From NCBI RefSeq assembly GCF_002379585.1, contig NZ_DFUE01000021.1, positions 1-53,512 of the forward strand: a DNA stretch of 53,512 nt, written 5' to 3'. The notes below the pieces were generated by a model. It saw only the letters and a list, made by a program, of their open reading frames with translations, was not told the DNA's origin and searched no databases. The DNA comes from Pseudomonas sp. UBA4194 (GTDB lineage Bacteria > Pseudomonadota > Gammaproteobacteria > Pseudomonadales > Pseudomonadaceae). This document shows positions 1 through 8,054 of the stretch, piece after piece (position 1 is the first letter of the stretch; each line of letters opens with the position of its first letter). Made by a program: the position numbers and the translations under genes.

Positions 1-221
1 GAGCGGCGGGGTGTCGTTGTCGAGGCGGCGGGCCGAGTGTGTGGGTGGAGGGTGGGCGATGGCCGCAGTGGTCGCACAGGCAGCCAGGGTAATGCCCGAG
101 GGCGGGCTGGGGGACGGATAGGGGGGCGTGTTGTGGGGGAGGGGGGGGGGGGGGTTGAGTGGGTGTGGGGGCGGGGGGGGGGGTGGGGGGGGGGGTTTGG
201 GGTTGGGGTTGGGAATGGATC
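1..221. other. G-rich low-complexity intergenic DNA
   Basis: No credible gene is seen here. Positions about 130-215 are long runs of G interrupted by single T, A or C, ending in a telomere-like GGGGTTGGGGTTGGG stretch. Four or more G-tracts on the plus strand satisfy the usual G-quadruplex pattern. Open frames reading through it are glycine- and arginine-rich low-complexity products and are not believable proteins. In other Pseudomonas the gene after the SPOR gene on the minus strand is cvpA, which must lie beyond the left edge if it is present. Confidence 0.6.
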
Positions 222-436
222 GGGGATCTGCGGTGGATGGTCCCCTCACCCCAGCCCTCTCCCTGGGGGAGAGGGAGCTAGAAGCGGATCGCGGTGTTGC
301 GGGTGACGAAGATCGACCCCCTCTCCCTCAGGGAGAGGGGGCTAGAAGCGGATCGCGGTGTTGCGGCTGACGAAGATCGGCTCCCTCTCCCTCAGGGAGA
401 GGGCTGGGGTGAGGGGACCATCCACCACAGATCCCC
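222..436. repeat. Short element with 43-bp inverted arms and two internal 64-bp repeats
   Basis: Positions 222-264 and 394-436 are inverted copies of each other with one mismatch. Between them a block beginning GCTAGAAGCGGATCGCGG occurs at 277 and again at 341, a period of 64 bp. Each block carries its own small palindrome of the CCCTCTCCCTCAGGGAGAGG type. A 40-bp part of the right arm (382-421) recurs identically at 38591-38630. The element ends 8 bp from the stop of the SPOR gene. It looks like a non-autonomous repeat element (MITE-like). It could also act as a transcription terminator for the folC/SPOR operon. Confidence 0.7.
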
Positions 437-443
437 CCGCCAA

Positions 444-1082
444 TCACCCCCGCTCAGGCTCGAACCGCACCACGAACCCTTTCAGATTCTGCTGGCGATT
501 GATCACATCGCGCAGTCGCTCGGCCTCGGCACGCTCGACCAGAGGCCCGACGAACACCCGATTCTTGCTATCGGCCGAACGGACATAGGCGTTATAGCCC
601 TGGGCACGCAGGCTTTTCTGGAGATTGTCGGCGCCGGCGCGGTTGGACAGGCTGGCCAGTTGCACCGACCAGCTCACCGGCAGACCGTTGGGGTCGATCT
701 TGCTGGCTGTGTCCGGCTTGGCCACCGGTGGCACCTTGGCGGCAGCTACCGGCGCCGAGGGCTGCACGGTCTCGACCGGCTTCTTGGTCGCCGGTGCGGG
801 CTGGATCGGTTGAATCGGCTGGCTGGGCGCCTGGCTTTGCTGGGCGATTTCAGCATCCGTCGGCACCGGCTCCTGCGGCAACACCTGAGGCTCGGGCACC
901 GGTACCGGCTCCACTTTCACTTCGGGTGCAGCAGGCGCTTGCGGCGCGGCCGGCGGGTCGACCTGCACCTGACGCATCTCGTCCTGGCGGGTGAACAACA
1001 TCGGCAGAAACACCACGGCCAGGGCAATCAGCACCAGGGCGCCGATCATGCGTTGCTTGAACACTTTACCGGGCAATGCCAT
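444..1082 (-). CDS. dedD: SPOR-domain inner-membrane protein (DedD-like)
   Basis: This 212-residue protein has a short cytoplasmic start, one membrane segment at about residues 12-30 (IGALVLIALAVVFLPMLF), a long proline-, alanine- and valine-rich periplasmic linker, and a C-terminal SPOR domain at about residues 135-207. SPOR domains bind denuded glycan strands of septal peptidoglycan, so a role at the division site is expected from the family. The start overlaps the end of folC by 17 bp, so the two are translationally linked. The order accD-folC-SPOR gene is the usual Pseudomonas order, and cvpA would normally come next. Here a repeat element begins just after the stop. Confidence 0.88.
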   Translation of the reverse strand: MALPGKVFKQRMIGALVLIALAVVFLPMLFTRQDEMRQVQVDPPAAPQAPAAPEVKVEPVPVPEPQVLPQEPVPTDAEIAQQSQAPSQPIQPIQPAPATKKPVETVQPSAPVAAAKVPPVAKPDTASKIDPNGLPVSWSVQLASLSNRAGADNLQKSLRAQGYNAYVRSADSKNRVFVGPLVERAEAERLRDVINRQQNLKGFVVRFEPERG

Positions 1083-2373
1083 CCGTGTTGTCCTCCTGAA
1101 CGTTGCCGTACAACCACTTCAGCGCTTCGGCCACGCAATAGAATGAGCCGAACACCAGAATCTCGTCGCCCTCGCCTGCCCGCTCGCATTGAGCTTCGAG
1201 CGCATCGGCGACACTGGCATGAGACGCCACTGCGCCGCCAAGGTTCTGCACGCTGGCCTGCAACTCTGCAACAGGCCGTGTACGGCCCGTTTTCAGCGGC
1301 GCCACTGCCCAATGGTGAACGACGTCGATCAGCGGTTCGACCACCCCTGCAAGGTCCTTGTCCTGCAACAGACCGAACACCGCCAGACGTTCGCCGGCGG
1401 GAGCATGGCGAGCCAGATGGCCGGCCAGATAGCGCGCCGCGTGCGGGTTATGACCCACGTCCAGCAACAGATTCACCGGTTTGCTGTTCCAGATCACTCG
1501 ATGGCGGTCCAGGCGCCCCGCTACCCGGGTGTGCTCCAGGGCCCAGCCGATGCGCGCGGCATCCCGAGGCAGACCCAGGGCGACATAGGCTTGCAGGGCC
1601 AGTGCGGCGTTTTCGATCGGCAGCGCCGGCAGGGGCAGCGACAGCAATTCCACCGCATAGCCTTCGGCATCGACGCCACGCCAGGACCAGTGCTGGTCGT
1701 CGACGCTGAAATCATAGTCGCGACCCCGCTGATAGAACGGGCAGCCCAGCTCGGCAACCTTGTCCAGCAGCGGCTGTGGAGGATCGAGGTCGCCGCACAG
1801 TGCAGGCGCCGCGGCGCGCAGGATACCGGCCTTCTCGAATGCTACCGACTCCCGGGTATCGCCTAGGTATTCGGCGTGGTCCAGGCCGATGCTGGTGACC
1901 ACCGCGACATCCGCGTCCACCAGATTGACGGCGTCCAGACGACCGCCCAGGCCCACTTCCAGCACCACGGCATCGAGGCCGGCCTGCTGGAACAGCCATA
2001 AAGCAGCCAGGGTACCCATTTCGAAATAGGTCAGGGTGGTATCGCCGCGCGCGGCTTCGACCGCACTGAATGCTTCGCACAACTGCGCGTCACTGACCGG
2101 CGCGCCGTTGATCAGCACCCGCTCGTTGTAGCGCAGCAGATGGGGGGAGGCATACACGCCCACCTTCATCTCGCGGTCCTGCATCAGGGCAGCGATGAAG
2201 GCGCAGGTCGAACCCTTGCCATTGGTGCCCGTGACCGTTACCACACGCTCGGCGGGCTTGCCCAGCCCCAGCCGGGCTGCCACCTCCCGGGAACGGTCCA
2301 GGCCCATGTCGATCGCCGACGGATGCAACTGTTCAAGGTAGGCGAGCCATTGCCCAAGGCTGCGTTCGATCAT
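1066..2373 (-). CDS. folC: Bifunctional dihydrofolate synthase / folylpolyglutamate synthase
   Basis: This 435-residue FolC adds L-glutamate to dihydropteroate and then to tetrahydrofolates, using ATP, in the cytoplasm. The ATP-binding P-loop GTNGKGST lies at residues 49-56. The Mur-ligase central and C-terminal domains follow, and the length matches the family. The start codon overlaps the accD stop in an ATGA arrangement (4 bp), so translation is coupled to accD. The SPOR gene starts inside its 3' end. Nothing is unusual in the sequence. Confidence 0.96.
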   Translation of the reverse strand: MIERSLGQWLAYLEQLHPSAIDMGLDRSREVAARLGLGKPAERVVTVTGTNGKGSTCAFIAALMQDREMKVGVYASPHLLRYNERVLINGAPVSDAQLCEAFSAVEAARGDTTLTYFEMGTLAALWLFQQAGLDAVVLEVGLGGRLDAVNLVDADVAVVTSIGLDHAEYLGDTRESVAFEKAGILRAAAPALCGDLDPPQPLLDKVAELGCPFYQRGRDYDFSVDDQHWSWRGVDAEGYAVELLSLPLPALPIENAALALQAYVALGLPRDAARIGWALEHTRVAGRLDRHRVIWNSKPVNLLLDVGHNPHAARYLAGHLARHAPAGERLAVFGLLQDKDLAGVVEPLIDVVHHWAVAPLKTGRTRPVAELQASVQNLGGAVASHASVADALEAQCERAGEGDEILVFGSFYCVAEALKWLYGNVQEDNTDGIAR

Positions 2374-3290
2374 ACGTTGGCAGGTACCGGCGGTACCACG
2401 ATCGGTTCAATCGGCTTGGCCACGTAGGTCGGCGTCGGCAAGCCCATCATTTGGGCCAGCAGGCTACCCAGACGTGGACGCAGCTCCTGACGGGAAACGA
2501 TCATGTCGATGGCGCCGTGTTCGATCAGGAATTCGCTGCGCTGGAAGCCTTCAGGCAGTTTTTCGCGCACGGTCTGCTCGATCACCCGCGGGCCGGCAAA
2601 GCCGATCAGCGCCTTGGGCTCGGCCACGATCACGTCGCCCAGCATCGCCAGGCTGGCTGATACGCCGCCGTAGACCGGATCGGTCAGCACGGAAATGAAC
2701 GGAATGCCTTCTTCGCGCAGACGGGCGAGCACAGCCGAGGTCTTGGCCATCTGCATCAGCGAGATCAGCGCCTCCTGCATGCGCGCACCACCGGAGGCCG
2801 CAAAGCAGACCATCGGGCAGCGATTTTCCAGGGCATAGTTGGCCGCGCGCACGAAGCGCTCGCCGACGATGGCACCCATGGAGCCGCCCATGAAGGAGAA
2901 TTCGAAGGCGCTGGCCACCACGGGCATGCCCAGCAGGGTGCCGCTCATGGAGATCAGCGCGTCTTTTTCGCCGGTCTGCTTCTGCGCGCCGGTGAGGCGG
3001 TCCTTGTACTTCTTGCTGTCGCGGAATTTCAGTCGATCGACCGGCTCCAGGTCCGCACCCAGCTCGGCACGGCCGTCTTCATCGAGGAAGATGTCCAGTC
3101 GCGCACGGGCGCCGATGCGCATGTGATGGTTGCACTTGGGGCAGACATCCAGGGTTTTTTCCAGCTCGGGACGGTACAGCACCGCCTCGCAGGATGGGCA
3201 TTTGTGCCACAGGCCTTCAGGGACCGAGCTTTTCTTGACTTCCGAACGCATGATCGAAGGGATCAGCTTGTCTACCAACCAGTTGCTCAT
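2370..3290 (-). CDS. accD: Acetyl-CoA carboxylase carboxyltransferase subunit beta
   Basis: This 306-residue protein is the beta subunit of the carboxyltransferase that moves CO2 from biotin to acetyl-CoA to make malonyl-CoA, the first step of fatty acid synthesis. It works with AccA, which is not in this window. The N-terminal zinc ribbon has Cys31, Cys34, Cys50 and Cys53. The crotonase-like core includes the oxyanion-type glycine motif in SGGARMQE. The gene is followed by folC with a 4-bp overlap. A 170-bp gap separates it from trpF upstream. Confidence 0.97.
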   Translation of the reverse strand: MSNWLVDKLIPSIMRSEVKKSSVPEGLWHKCPSCEAVLYRPELEKTLDVCPKCNHHMRIGARARLDIFLDEDGRAELGADLEPVDRLKFRDSKKYKDRLTGAQKQTGEKDALISMSGTLLGMPVVASAFEFSFMGGSMGAIVGERFVRAANYALENRCPMVCFAASGGARMQEALISLMQMAKTSAVLARLREEGIPFISVLTDPVYGGVSASLAMLGDVIVAEPKALIGFAGPRVIEQTVREKLPEGFQRSEFLIEHGAIDMIVSRQELRPRLGSLLAQMMGLPTPTYVAKPIEPIVVPPVPANV

Positions 3291-3460
3291 GCTTTCTTTC
3301 TCCAGTACCGGGGACCGAACGCGCTAGCGTTGCCAGGTCCCGCGCATGCCCTTGAGCTTATTCAAATGTGAAACAAATTCGTGGCGGATCATTCCAGAGG
3401 CTGGGTCGAGCCACCTGCAAAATGCCGCGAAAGGTATGGACGGCGGCTCTCAGCCAGCCG

Positions 3461-4087
3461 TCACATACCCGCCCCGCTGACGGCATCGATGAATGCCGTG
3501 ATCTTGCCGTGATCCTTGATGCCCTTGCTGGCCTCCACCCCGCCGCTGACGTCCACCGCCCAGGGTTTGACCCGCGCAATGGCCTCGGCAACGTTGCCGG
3601 CCGACAACCCGCCAGCCAGTACGATGGGCTTGCTCAGATGCTCCGGCACCAGCGCCCAGTCGAACGCTTCGCCGGTGCCGCCCGGTACCCCGGCGACATA
3701 GGTGTCCAGCAAAATACCGCTGGCATTGGCGTAGGCGCGGCAGGCCGCCACCAGATCATCACCCGGACGCACCCGCAGAGCCTTGATGTAGGGACGGTGG
3801 TAGCCCTCGCAATCGGCCGGGGTTTCATCACCGTGGAACTGCAGCAGATCCAGCGGCACCGCCTCGAGGATTTCCGTGAGCTCACAGCGGCTGGCGTTGA
3901 CGAACAGCCCAACCGTGGTGATGAACGGCGGCAACGCCGCAATGATGTCCCGCGCCTGCTGCACGCTTACCGCGCGCGGGCTTTTGGCGTAGAACACCAG
4001 GCCAATGGCATCGGCACCCGCTTGAGCAGCGGCCAGAGCATCCTCTATGCGGGTAATACCGCAGATTTTGCTGCGAACGGCTGACAT
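3461..4087 (-). CDS. trpF: Phosphoribosylanthranilate isomerase
   Basis: This 208-residue (beta/alpha)8-barrel enzyme converts phosphoribosylanthranilate to CdRP in tryptophan synthesis. The N-terminal KICGIT motif contains the catalytic cysteine (Cys9). The general acid aspartate is in ILLDTYV, and the phosphate-binding end is at VDVSGGVE. It lies between truA and accD on the same strand, as in other Pseudomonas, separate from the other trp genes. ATG 4087 is kept because the TrpF N-terminus starts only a few residues before KICGIT. Confidence 0.96.
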   Translation of the reverse strand: MSAVRSKICGITRIEDALAAAQAGADAIGLVFYAKSPRAVSVQQARDIIAALPPFITTVGLFVNASRCELTEILEAVPLDLLQFHGDETPADCEGYHRPYIKALRVRPGDDLVAACRAYANASGILLDTYVAGVPGGTGEAFDWALVPEHLSKPIVLAGGLSAGNVAEAIARVKPWAVDVSGGVEASKGIKDHGKITAFIDAVSGAGM

Positions 4088-4126
4088 GTCGGCGAATACC
4101 TCGACTTGGCTATGAAGCTCGGGATC

Positions 4127-4999
4127 TTAGCAAATGCTATCGGTGACGTCAGCCAATGTGTCGAATCCGGTCAGGAAGTGCGGGCCGATGTAGCGCTCGG
4201 GCAACGGAAACTCGTCGCGGTATTCCACCTGGACCAGGTACAGGCCAAAGGGGTGCGCCGTCACCCCGCCGGTCCGGCGCACGCGGCTCTCAAGCACTTC
4301 GCCGGCCCATTCGATAGGCCGTTCACCGGTACCGATGGTCATCAGGACCCCGGCAATGTTTCGAACCATATGGTGCAGGAAGGCATTGGCGCGGATGTCG
4401 ATGACGATCATCTTGCCGTGCTGGGTGACGCGCAGGTGATGCAGCTGCTTGATCGGCGACTTGGCCTGGCACTGACCCGCGCGAAACGCACTGAAATCGT
4501 GAGTCCCCACCAGCGCCTGAGCTGCGGCGGCCATGCGTGTGACGTCCAGCGGACGGTGGTTCCAGGTGATCTCCTCGCCCAGGTGTGCAGGGCGGATCTG
4601 GTCGTTGTAGATGACGTAGCGGTAGCGCCGGGCGATGGCCTTGAACCGGGCATGGAAATGGGGCGGCATGACCTTGGCCCAGGTGACGCTGACATCGTGG
4701 GGCAGATTGATGTTGGCGCCCATGACCCAGGCTTTCATGCTGCGCTCGGCCTGCGTGTCGAAATGCACCACCTGGCCGCAGGCATGCACGCCGGCGTCGG
4801 TGCGCCCGGCGCACATCAGCGACACGGGGGCGTTGGCGACTTTGCCCAGGGCGTCTTCCAGGGTTTCCTGAACAGTGCGCACGCCGGAGGCCTGGCGCTG
4901 CCAGCCGCGATAGCGCGAGCCTTTGTATTCCACGCCCAGGGCGATGCGGTAAAAGCCATCGGCCGCCGATTCGGCGGCCGAGTTGTCGATGATTTGCAC
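4127..4999 (-). CDS. truA: tRNA pseudouridine(38-40) synthase
   Basis: This 290-residue protein isomerises uridines 38-40 in the anticodon stem-loop of many tRNAs. The catalytic aspartate lies in the family motif AGRTDAGVHA (Asp68). RYRYVIYN and the C-terminal HHMVRNIAG segment are also typical. The start shown is GTG. No ATG sits near the family N-terminus, and only a weak AGG-type ribosome site lies upstream. The gene is 39 bp upstream of trpF. A long repeat-filled gap separates it from fimV. Confidence 0.95.
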   Translation of the reverse strand: MQIIDNSAAESAADGFYRIALGVEYKGSRYRGWQRQASGVRTVQETLEDALGKVANAPVSLMCAGRTDAGVHACGQVVHFDTQAERSMKAWVMGANINLPHDVSVTWAKVMPPHFHARFKAIARRYRYVIYNDQIRPAHLGEEITWNHRPLDVTRMAAAAQALVGTHDFSAFRAGQCQAKSPIKQLHHLRVTQHGKMIVIDIRANAFLHHMVRNIAGVLMTIGTGERPIEWAGEVLESRVRRTGGVTAHPFGLYLVQVEYRDEFPLPERYIGPHFLTGFDTLADVTDSIC

Positions 5000-5335
5000 G
5001 GGGGTTACAGCCTGTTGGGTAAGCGATGGCGGGGATTATACGGGATCGCAGAGGTGTGGTGGCTGGACGGACGCCATCGCGGGTAGAACCCGCTCCCACA
5101 GGGGACGAGGGTGAATTGCAGATTCCCTCCCACAGGGGGGCGCTTCGGTAAATTGGAGATCCCTTTCCATACAGGGGCTTCGGTGCATTGCAGACCCCTT
5201 CACACACAGGGGCTTTGGTGCATTGCAGGTCCCCTCACACAGGGGGCTTTGGTGCATCGGAGATCTCCTGGCAGGTGAAGATCTCCTGTGGGAGCGGGTT
5301 CTACCCGCGATGGGGCCCGCCCAGACTGTCCGGGA
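5000..5335. repeat. REP pair flanking a 35-bp tandem repeat (truA-fimV gap)
   Basis: No gene is seen in these 336 bp. An inverted REP copy lies at 5075-5100 and a direct copy at 5287-5312, both with core GGGAGCGGGTTCTACCCGCG (or its complement). Between them about four imperfect 35-bp units run from 5112 to 5253. Each has a GCATTGCAGNCCCC-type start, a small CCCT...ACAGGGG hairpin and a CTTTGGT or CTTCGGT end. A fifth, degraded unit merges with the right REP. The unit length is not a multiple of three, so this is not a coding repeat. Confidence 0.85.
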
Positions 5336-7942
5336 TCAACTGATCCTGCCCAACATCTCCTTCGCTTCACCCTGCTGACCGGCGCTGCCTTCCTTGAGCA
5401 CCTCGTCGAGAATGTCGCGGGCGCCTTCGTTGTCGCCCATTTCGATGTAGGCACGGGCCAGATCCAGCTTGGTGCCGGCCTCGTCGCCGCCGTCGAGGAA
5501 GTCGAAGTCGTCTTCGTCGTCGATCGGCGGCAGGTCTTCGGGTCTGGGCGGCGTGGCGAACGGCTCGGCAATCGGGGTTCGGGCAAAGCTGTCGGACAGC
5601 TTGTCGAGCTCGGCATTCACTTCGTTCAGGTCCGACTCGCGACCGGCCGGCGCGTCTGGCTCGTCGGCCAGCGACAGGTCGAAATCATCGGCCAGGCCCA
5701 GGTCGGCATCCGTACCCGGTTCCAGGTCCGGCTTGGCCAGGTCCAGCGACTCGTCGAACGCGGCCAGATCGGCGTCGATGTCCAGGTCGTCCAGATTGGA
5801 GAGCTGGGGGTCCGGCGCCTTGTCATCGGGAATGTCGAGGTTGAAATCGTCCAGATCATCGACGTTGCCGGCCGCCGCGGCCTGCTGTTCGGCCAGCAGG
5901 CTGTCGAAATCCAGGTCCCGAGCGGTTTCGGGCTCCAGGGTATCGTCCAGGTTCAGATCGAAATCGCTGTCGAACGTCCCATCCAGCGAATCCGCCGAGC
6001 CCGGCTCATCCTGCAACAGCTCCTTGACGTACTGGGCATCCATCTGCGCTGCCACGGCGGCTGCACTGGCGGCCACTGCCGCAACGCCGAGCATGGCCGG
6101 AAAACGATTCTTCAATTGCTCGACATCGGCATGATTCTGCCCGGTCGCCACCAACTGCCGCTCCTGGCCGATGAAACCATCGCGGTCGCCCTGCAAGCCG
6201 TAGACTTCCATCAACTTGAGGCGCAAGTCGCTGCGTTTGGGCTCGCGCTCGGTGGCAGCTTCCAGCAACTGAGCAGCGTGATTCAGACGGCCACGGGCAA
6301 TGCTCTGCTCGACTTCGGCGAACAGCGCTTCATCGGTGTCCATGCTCGGCGTGAGCGACGGCGTCGGCACCACGGTCTGGGGCGGCGGCGGTGCGAAATT
6401 CAATGGCGCCGCGTTGGCCCGGGCGCCTGCCACCGAGGCGGCAACCATCGCCGGCGTCAGGTGCACGCTGGCCGCCGGGCGCTCCAACCCTTCGAAGCTG
6501 CTGTCGGGCAGGTCCAGGTCCGCGTTGTGCTCGGACTCCTCGGCCAGTGCGCGGGCCATGCGAGTGTGTTTCTCCGCTTCCTGCTGCGCCTTGCGACGAC
6601 GCGCCAGCAACAGCAGCAGGACCAGCAATACCAGCAGCGCACCGCCGCCTACCAGACCCAACAGCAACGGACTGGTGTGCTGTGGCTCGGTTTGCTCGTC
6701 GTTGGTGGCGGCCGGGTCCAGGCCTATCGGCTCACCCTGAGGCGCAGGAGGGGTGCTGGCGGCGGCGTCGGGGTTGACCTGCTCCACAGCGCCGGGAACA
6801 ACCGGCGCGGGGGCCAGTTCGGCGGAAATCGGCGGCGTCGCGCCTTGCGCGGCTTCGCCGCTATCGGCCACGGCACCCGTGGTGTCGGCGGGCACGGGCA
6901 CGTCGGCGCCGGCGGCCTGCATTCTGGCCAGTTGGTCATTCTTCAGCTGGATCAGCTTTTGCAGCTTGTCGAGCTGGCTTTGCAGGTCCGCGTTGCGGCT
7001 GTTCAGTTCATCGTTGGCGCGGCGGGTGGAATCCAGCGCCTCCTCGGTGACTGCCAGCTTCTCGCTCAAGGCCTTGGCATCGCCAGCGGGGCCCTGGGCG
7101 TTATTGGTACCGGCCACCAGGCTCAAGCTGTCGCGCGGCGCCTGGGCAGCCGGCGCGCTACCGTTGCCGCCGCGCCGAGTGGCGTCCACCTGCTGCGCCC
7201 GCGGACCCAATCGCCGACCCTCGCGCCAGGCGGCGTTCTGCCGGGCCACTTCGGCGATCGCCGGCCCCTGGGCCGTGGCAGTGGTTTGTTGCGGGTCCGG
7301 CAGGCGCAGGACCTGGCCGGTCTTCAGCCGATTGATGTTGCCGTCCAGAAAGGCGTCCGGATTCAGCGCCTGAATCGCCAGCATGGCCTGTTGCACCGAA
7401 CCACCCTGGCGATTGCGCGCGGCAATTTCCCACAAGGTGTCGCGCGTCCCGGTGGTGTAGGTCGCGCCGCTGGCGCTGCTGGTCGGTGCGCTGACCGCCG
7501 GGGTCGGCGCGTTCTGCGCGGCTTGGGCAGCTTGCGGCGAGAAACGCGAGGGATCGAGCAGCATGCTGTAGTCACGCAGCAGCCGGCCGCTGGGGAAGTT
7601 CACCTGCACCAGCAGACGCACCAAAGGTGCCGACAGCGGCTGGCTGGAGGTCACACGGATGACGCTGCGTCCGCGCGGGTTGATGTCGGGGGTGAAAGTC
7701 AGACTGTCGAGAAACGCCTGGCGCTCGACCCCGGCCTGGCTGAAGTCGGTAGCAGGCGCCAGGCTGGGGGAAATTTCGGCGGCGGTCAGCCCGCGCACGT
7801 CCAGCAGCTCGATCTCGGCCAGCAAGGGCTGGTTCACCGCGGACTTCAGGGTCAGTTCCCCCAGCTCCAGGGCGTTGGCCATACCGGAGGACAGCGCCGA
7901 GGCGGCGGCTATTGCTAACACCAGTTTGCGGACTTGAAGCAT
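5336..7942 (-). CDS. fimV: FimV/HubP-type polar landmark protein
   Basis: This 868-residue FimV homologue organises the cell pole in Pseudomonas (type IV pilus assembly and twitching, and cAMP signalling). Visible parts are a signal peptide (residues 1-24), a FimV N-terminal domain, a LysM peptidoglycan-binding domain at about 165-216, a coiled coil at about 290-346, one membrane segment at about 425-446, and a long acidic cytoplasmic part ending in the TPR-like FimV C-terminal domain. The start at 7942 is chosen because the signal peptide MLQVRKLVLAIAAASALSS begins there with AAGGA upstream. An in-frame extension to 8062 has no family counterpart. It lies between the Asd-like gene and truA, the usual place. 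Confidence 0.94.
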   Translation of the reverse strand: MLQVRKLVLAIAAASALSSGMANALELGELTLKSAVNQPLLAEIELLDVRGLTAAEISPSLAPATDFSQAGVERQAFLDSLTFTPDINPRGRSVIRVTSSQPLSAPLVRLLVQVNFPSGRLLRDYSMLLDPSRFSPQAAQAAQNAPTPAVSAPTSSASGATYTTGTRDTLWEIAARNRQGGSVQQAMLAIQALNPDAFLDGNINRLKTGQVLRLPDPQQTTATAQGPAIAEVARQNAAWREGRRLGPRAQQVDATRRGGNGSAPAAQAPRDSLSLVAGTNNAQGPAGDAKALSEKLAVTEEALDSTRRANDELNSRNADLQSQLDKLQKLIQLKNDQLARMQAAGADVPVPADTTGAVADSGEAAQGATPPISAELAPAPVVPGAVEQVNPDAAASTPPAPQGEPIGLDPAATNDEQTEPQHTSPLLLGLVGGGALLVLLVLLLLLARRRKAQQEAEKHTRMARALAEESEHNADLDLPDSSFEGLERPAASVHLTPAMVAASVAGARANAAPLNFAPPPPQTVVPTPSLTPSMDTDEALFAEVEQSIARGRLNHAAQLLEAATEREPKRSDLRLKLMEVYGLQGDRDGFIGQERQLVATGQNHADVEQLKNRFPAMLGVAAVAASAAAVAAQMDAQYVKELLQDEPGSADSLDGTFDSDFDLNLDDTLEPETARDLDFDSLLAEQQAAAAGNVDDLDDFNLDIPDDKAPDPQLSNLDDLDIDADLAAFDESLDLAKPDLEPGTDADLGLADDFDLSLADEPDAPAGRESDLNEVNAELDKLSDSFARTPIAEPFATPPRPEDLPPIDDEDDFDFLDGGDEAGTKLDLARAYIEMGDNEGARDILDEVLKEGSAGQQGEAKEMLGRIS

Positions 7943-8054
7943 GGCCTGATCCTTGTCTGAACATTCCTCGGCAAGCGAGAAGAAGCTTGCGCCACCGCGT
8001 CGCGACAGCTGGGCAAAGCTGGAAAACGTTTTACAAATTGATGCCAAGTATCTT

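Noticed and set aside
294..1709. 471-residue plus-strand open frame opposite the SPOR gene and folC
   Set aside because: It is antisense to two clear genes and begins inside a repeat element. It is Arg/His-rich low complexity.
5112..5253. Possible CRISPR array
   Set aside because: The 35-bp units are directly adjacent with no unique spacers, and no cas genes are nearby.
5036..5257. Small minus-strand frame with repeated peptide units (ending in proline and leucine)
   Set aside because: It is produced by reading through the 35-bp DNA repeat. The unit is not a multiple of three and no ribosome site is present.
5288..7918. 876-residue plus-strand open frame opposite fimV
   Set aside because: It is a shadow of the fimV coding sequence in high-GC DNA. 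It has no domain, no ribosome site, and FimV explains the strand.
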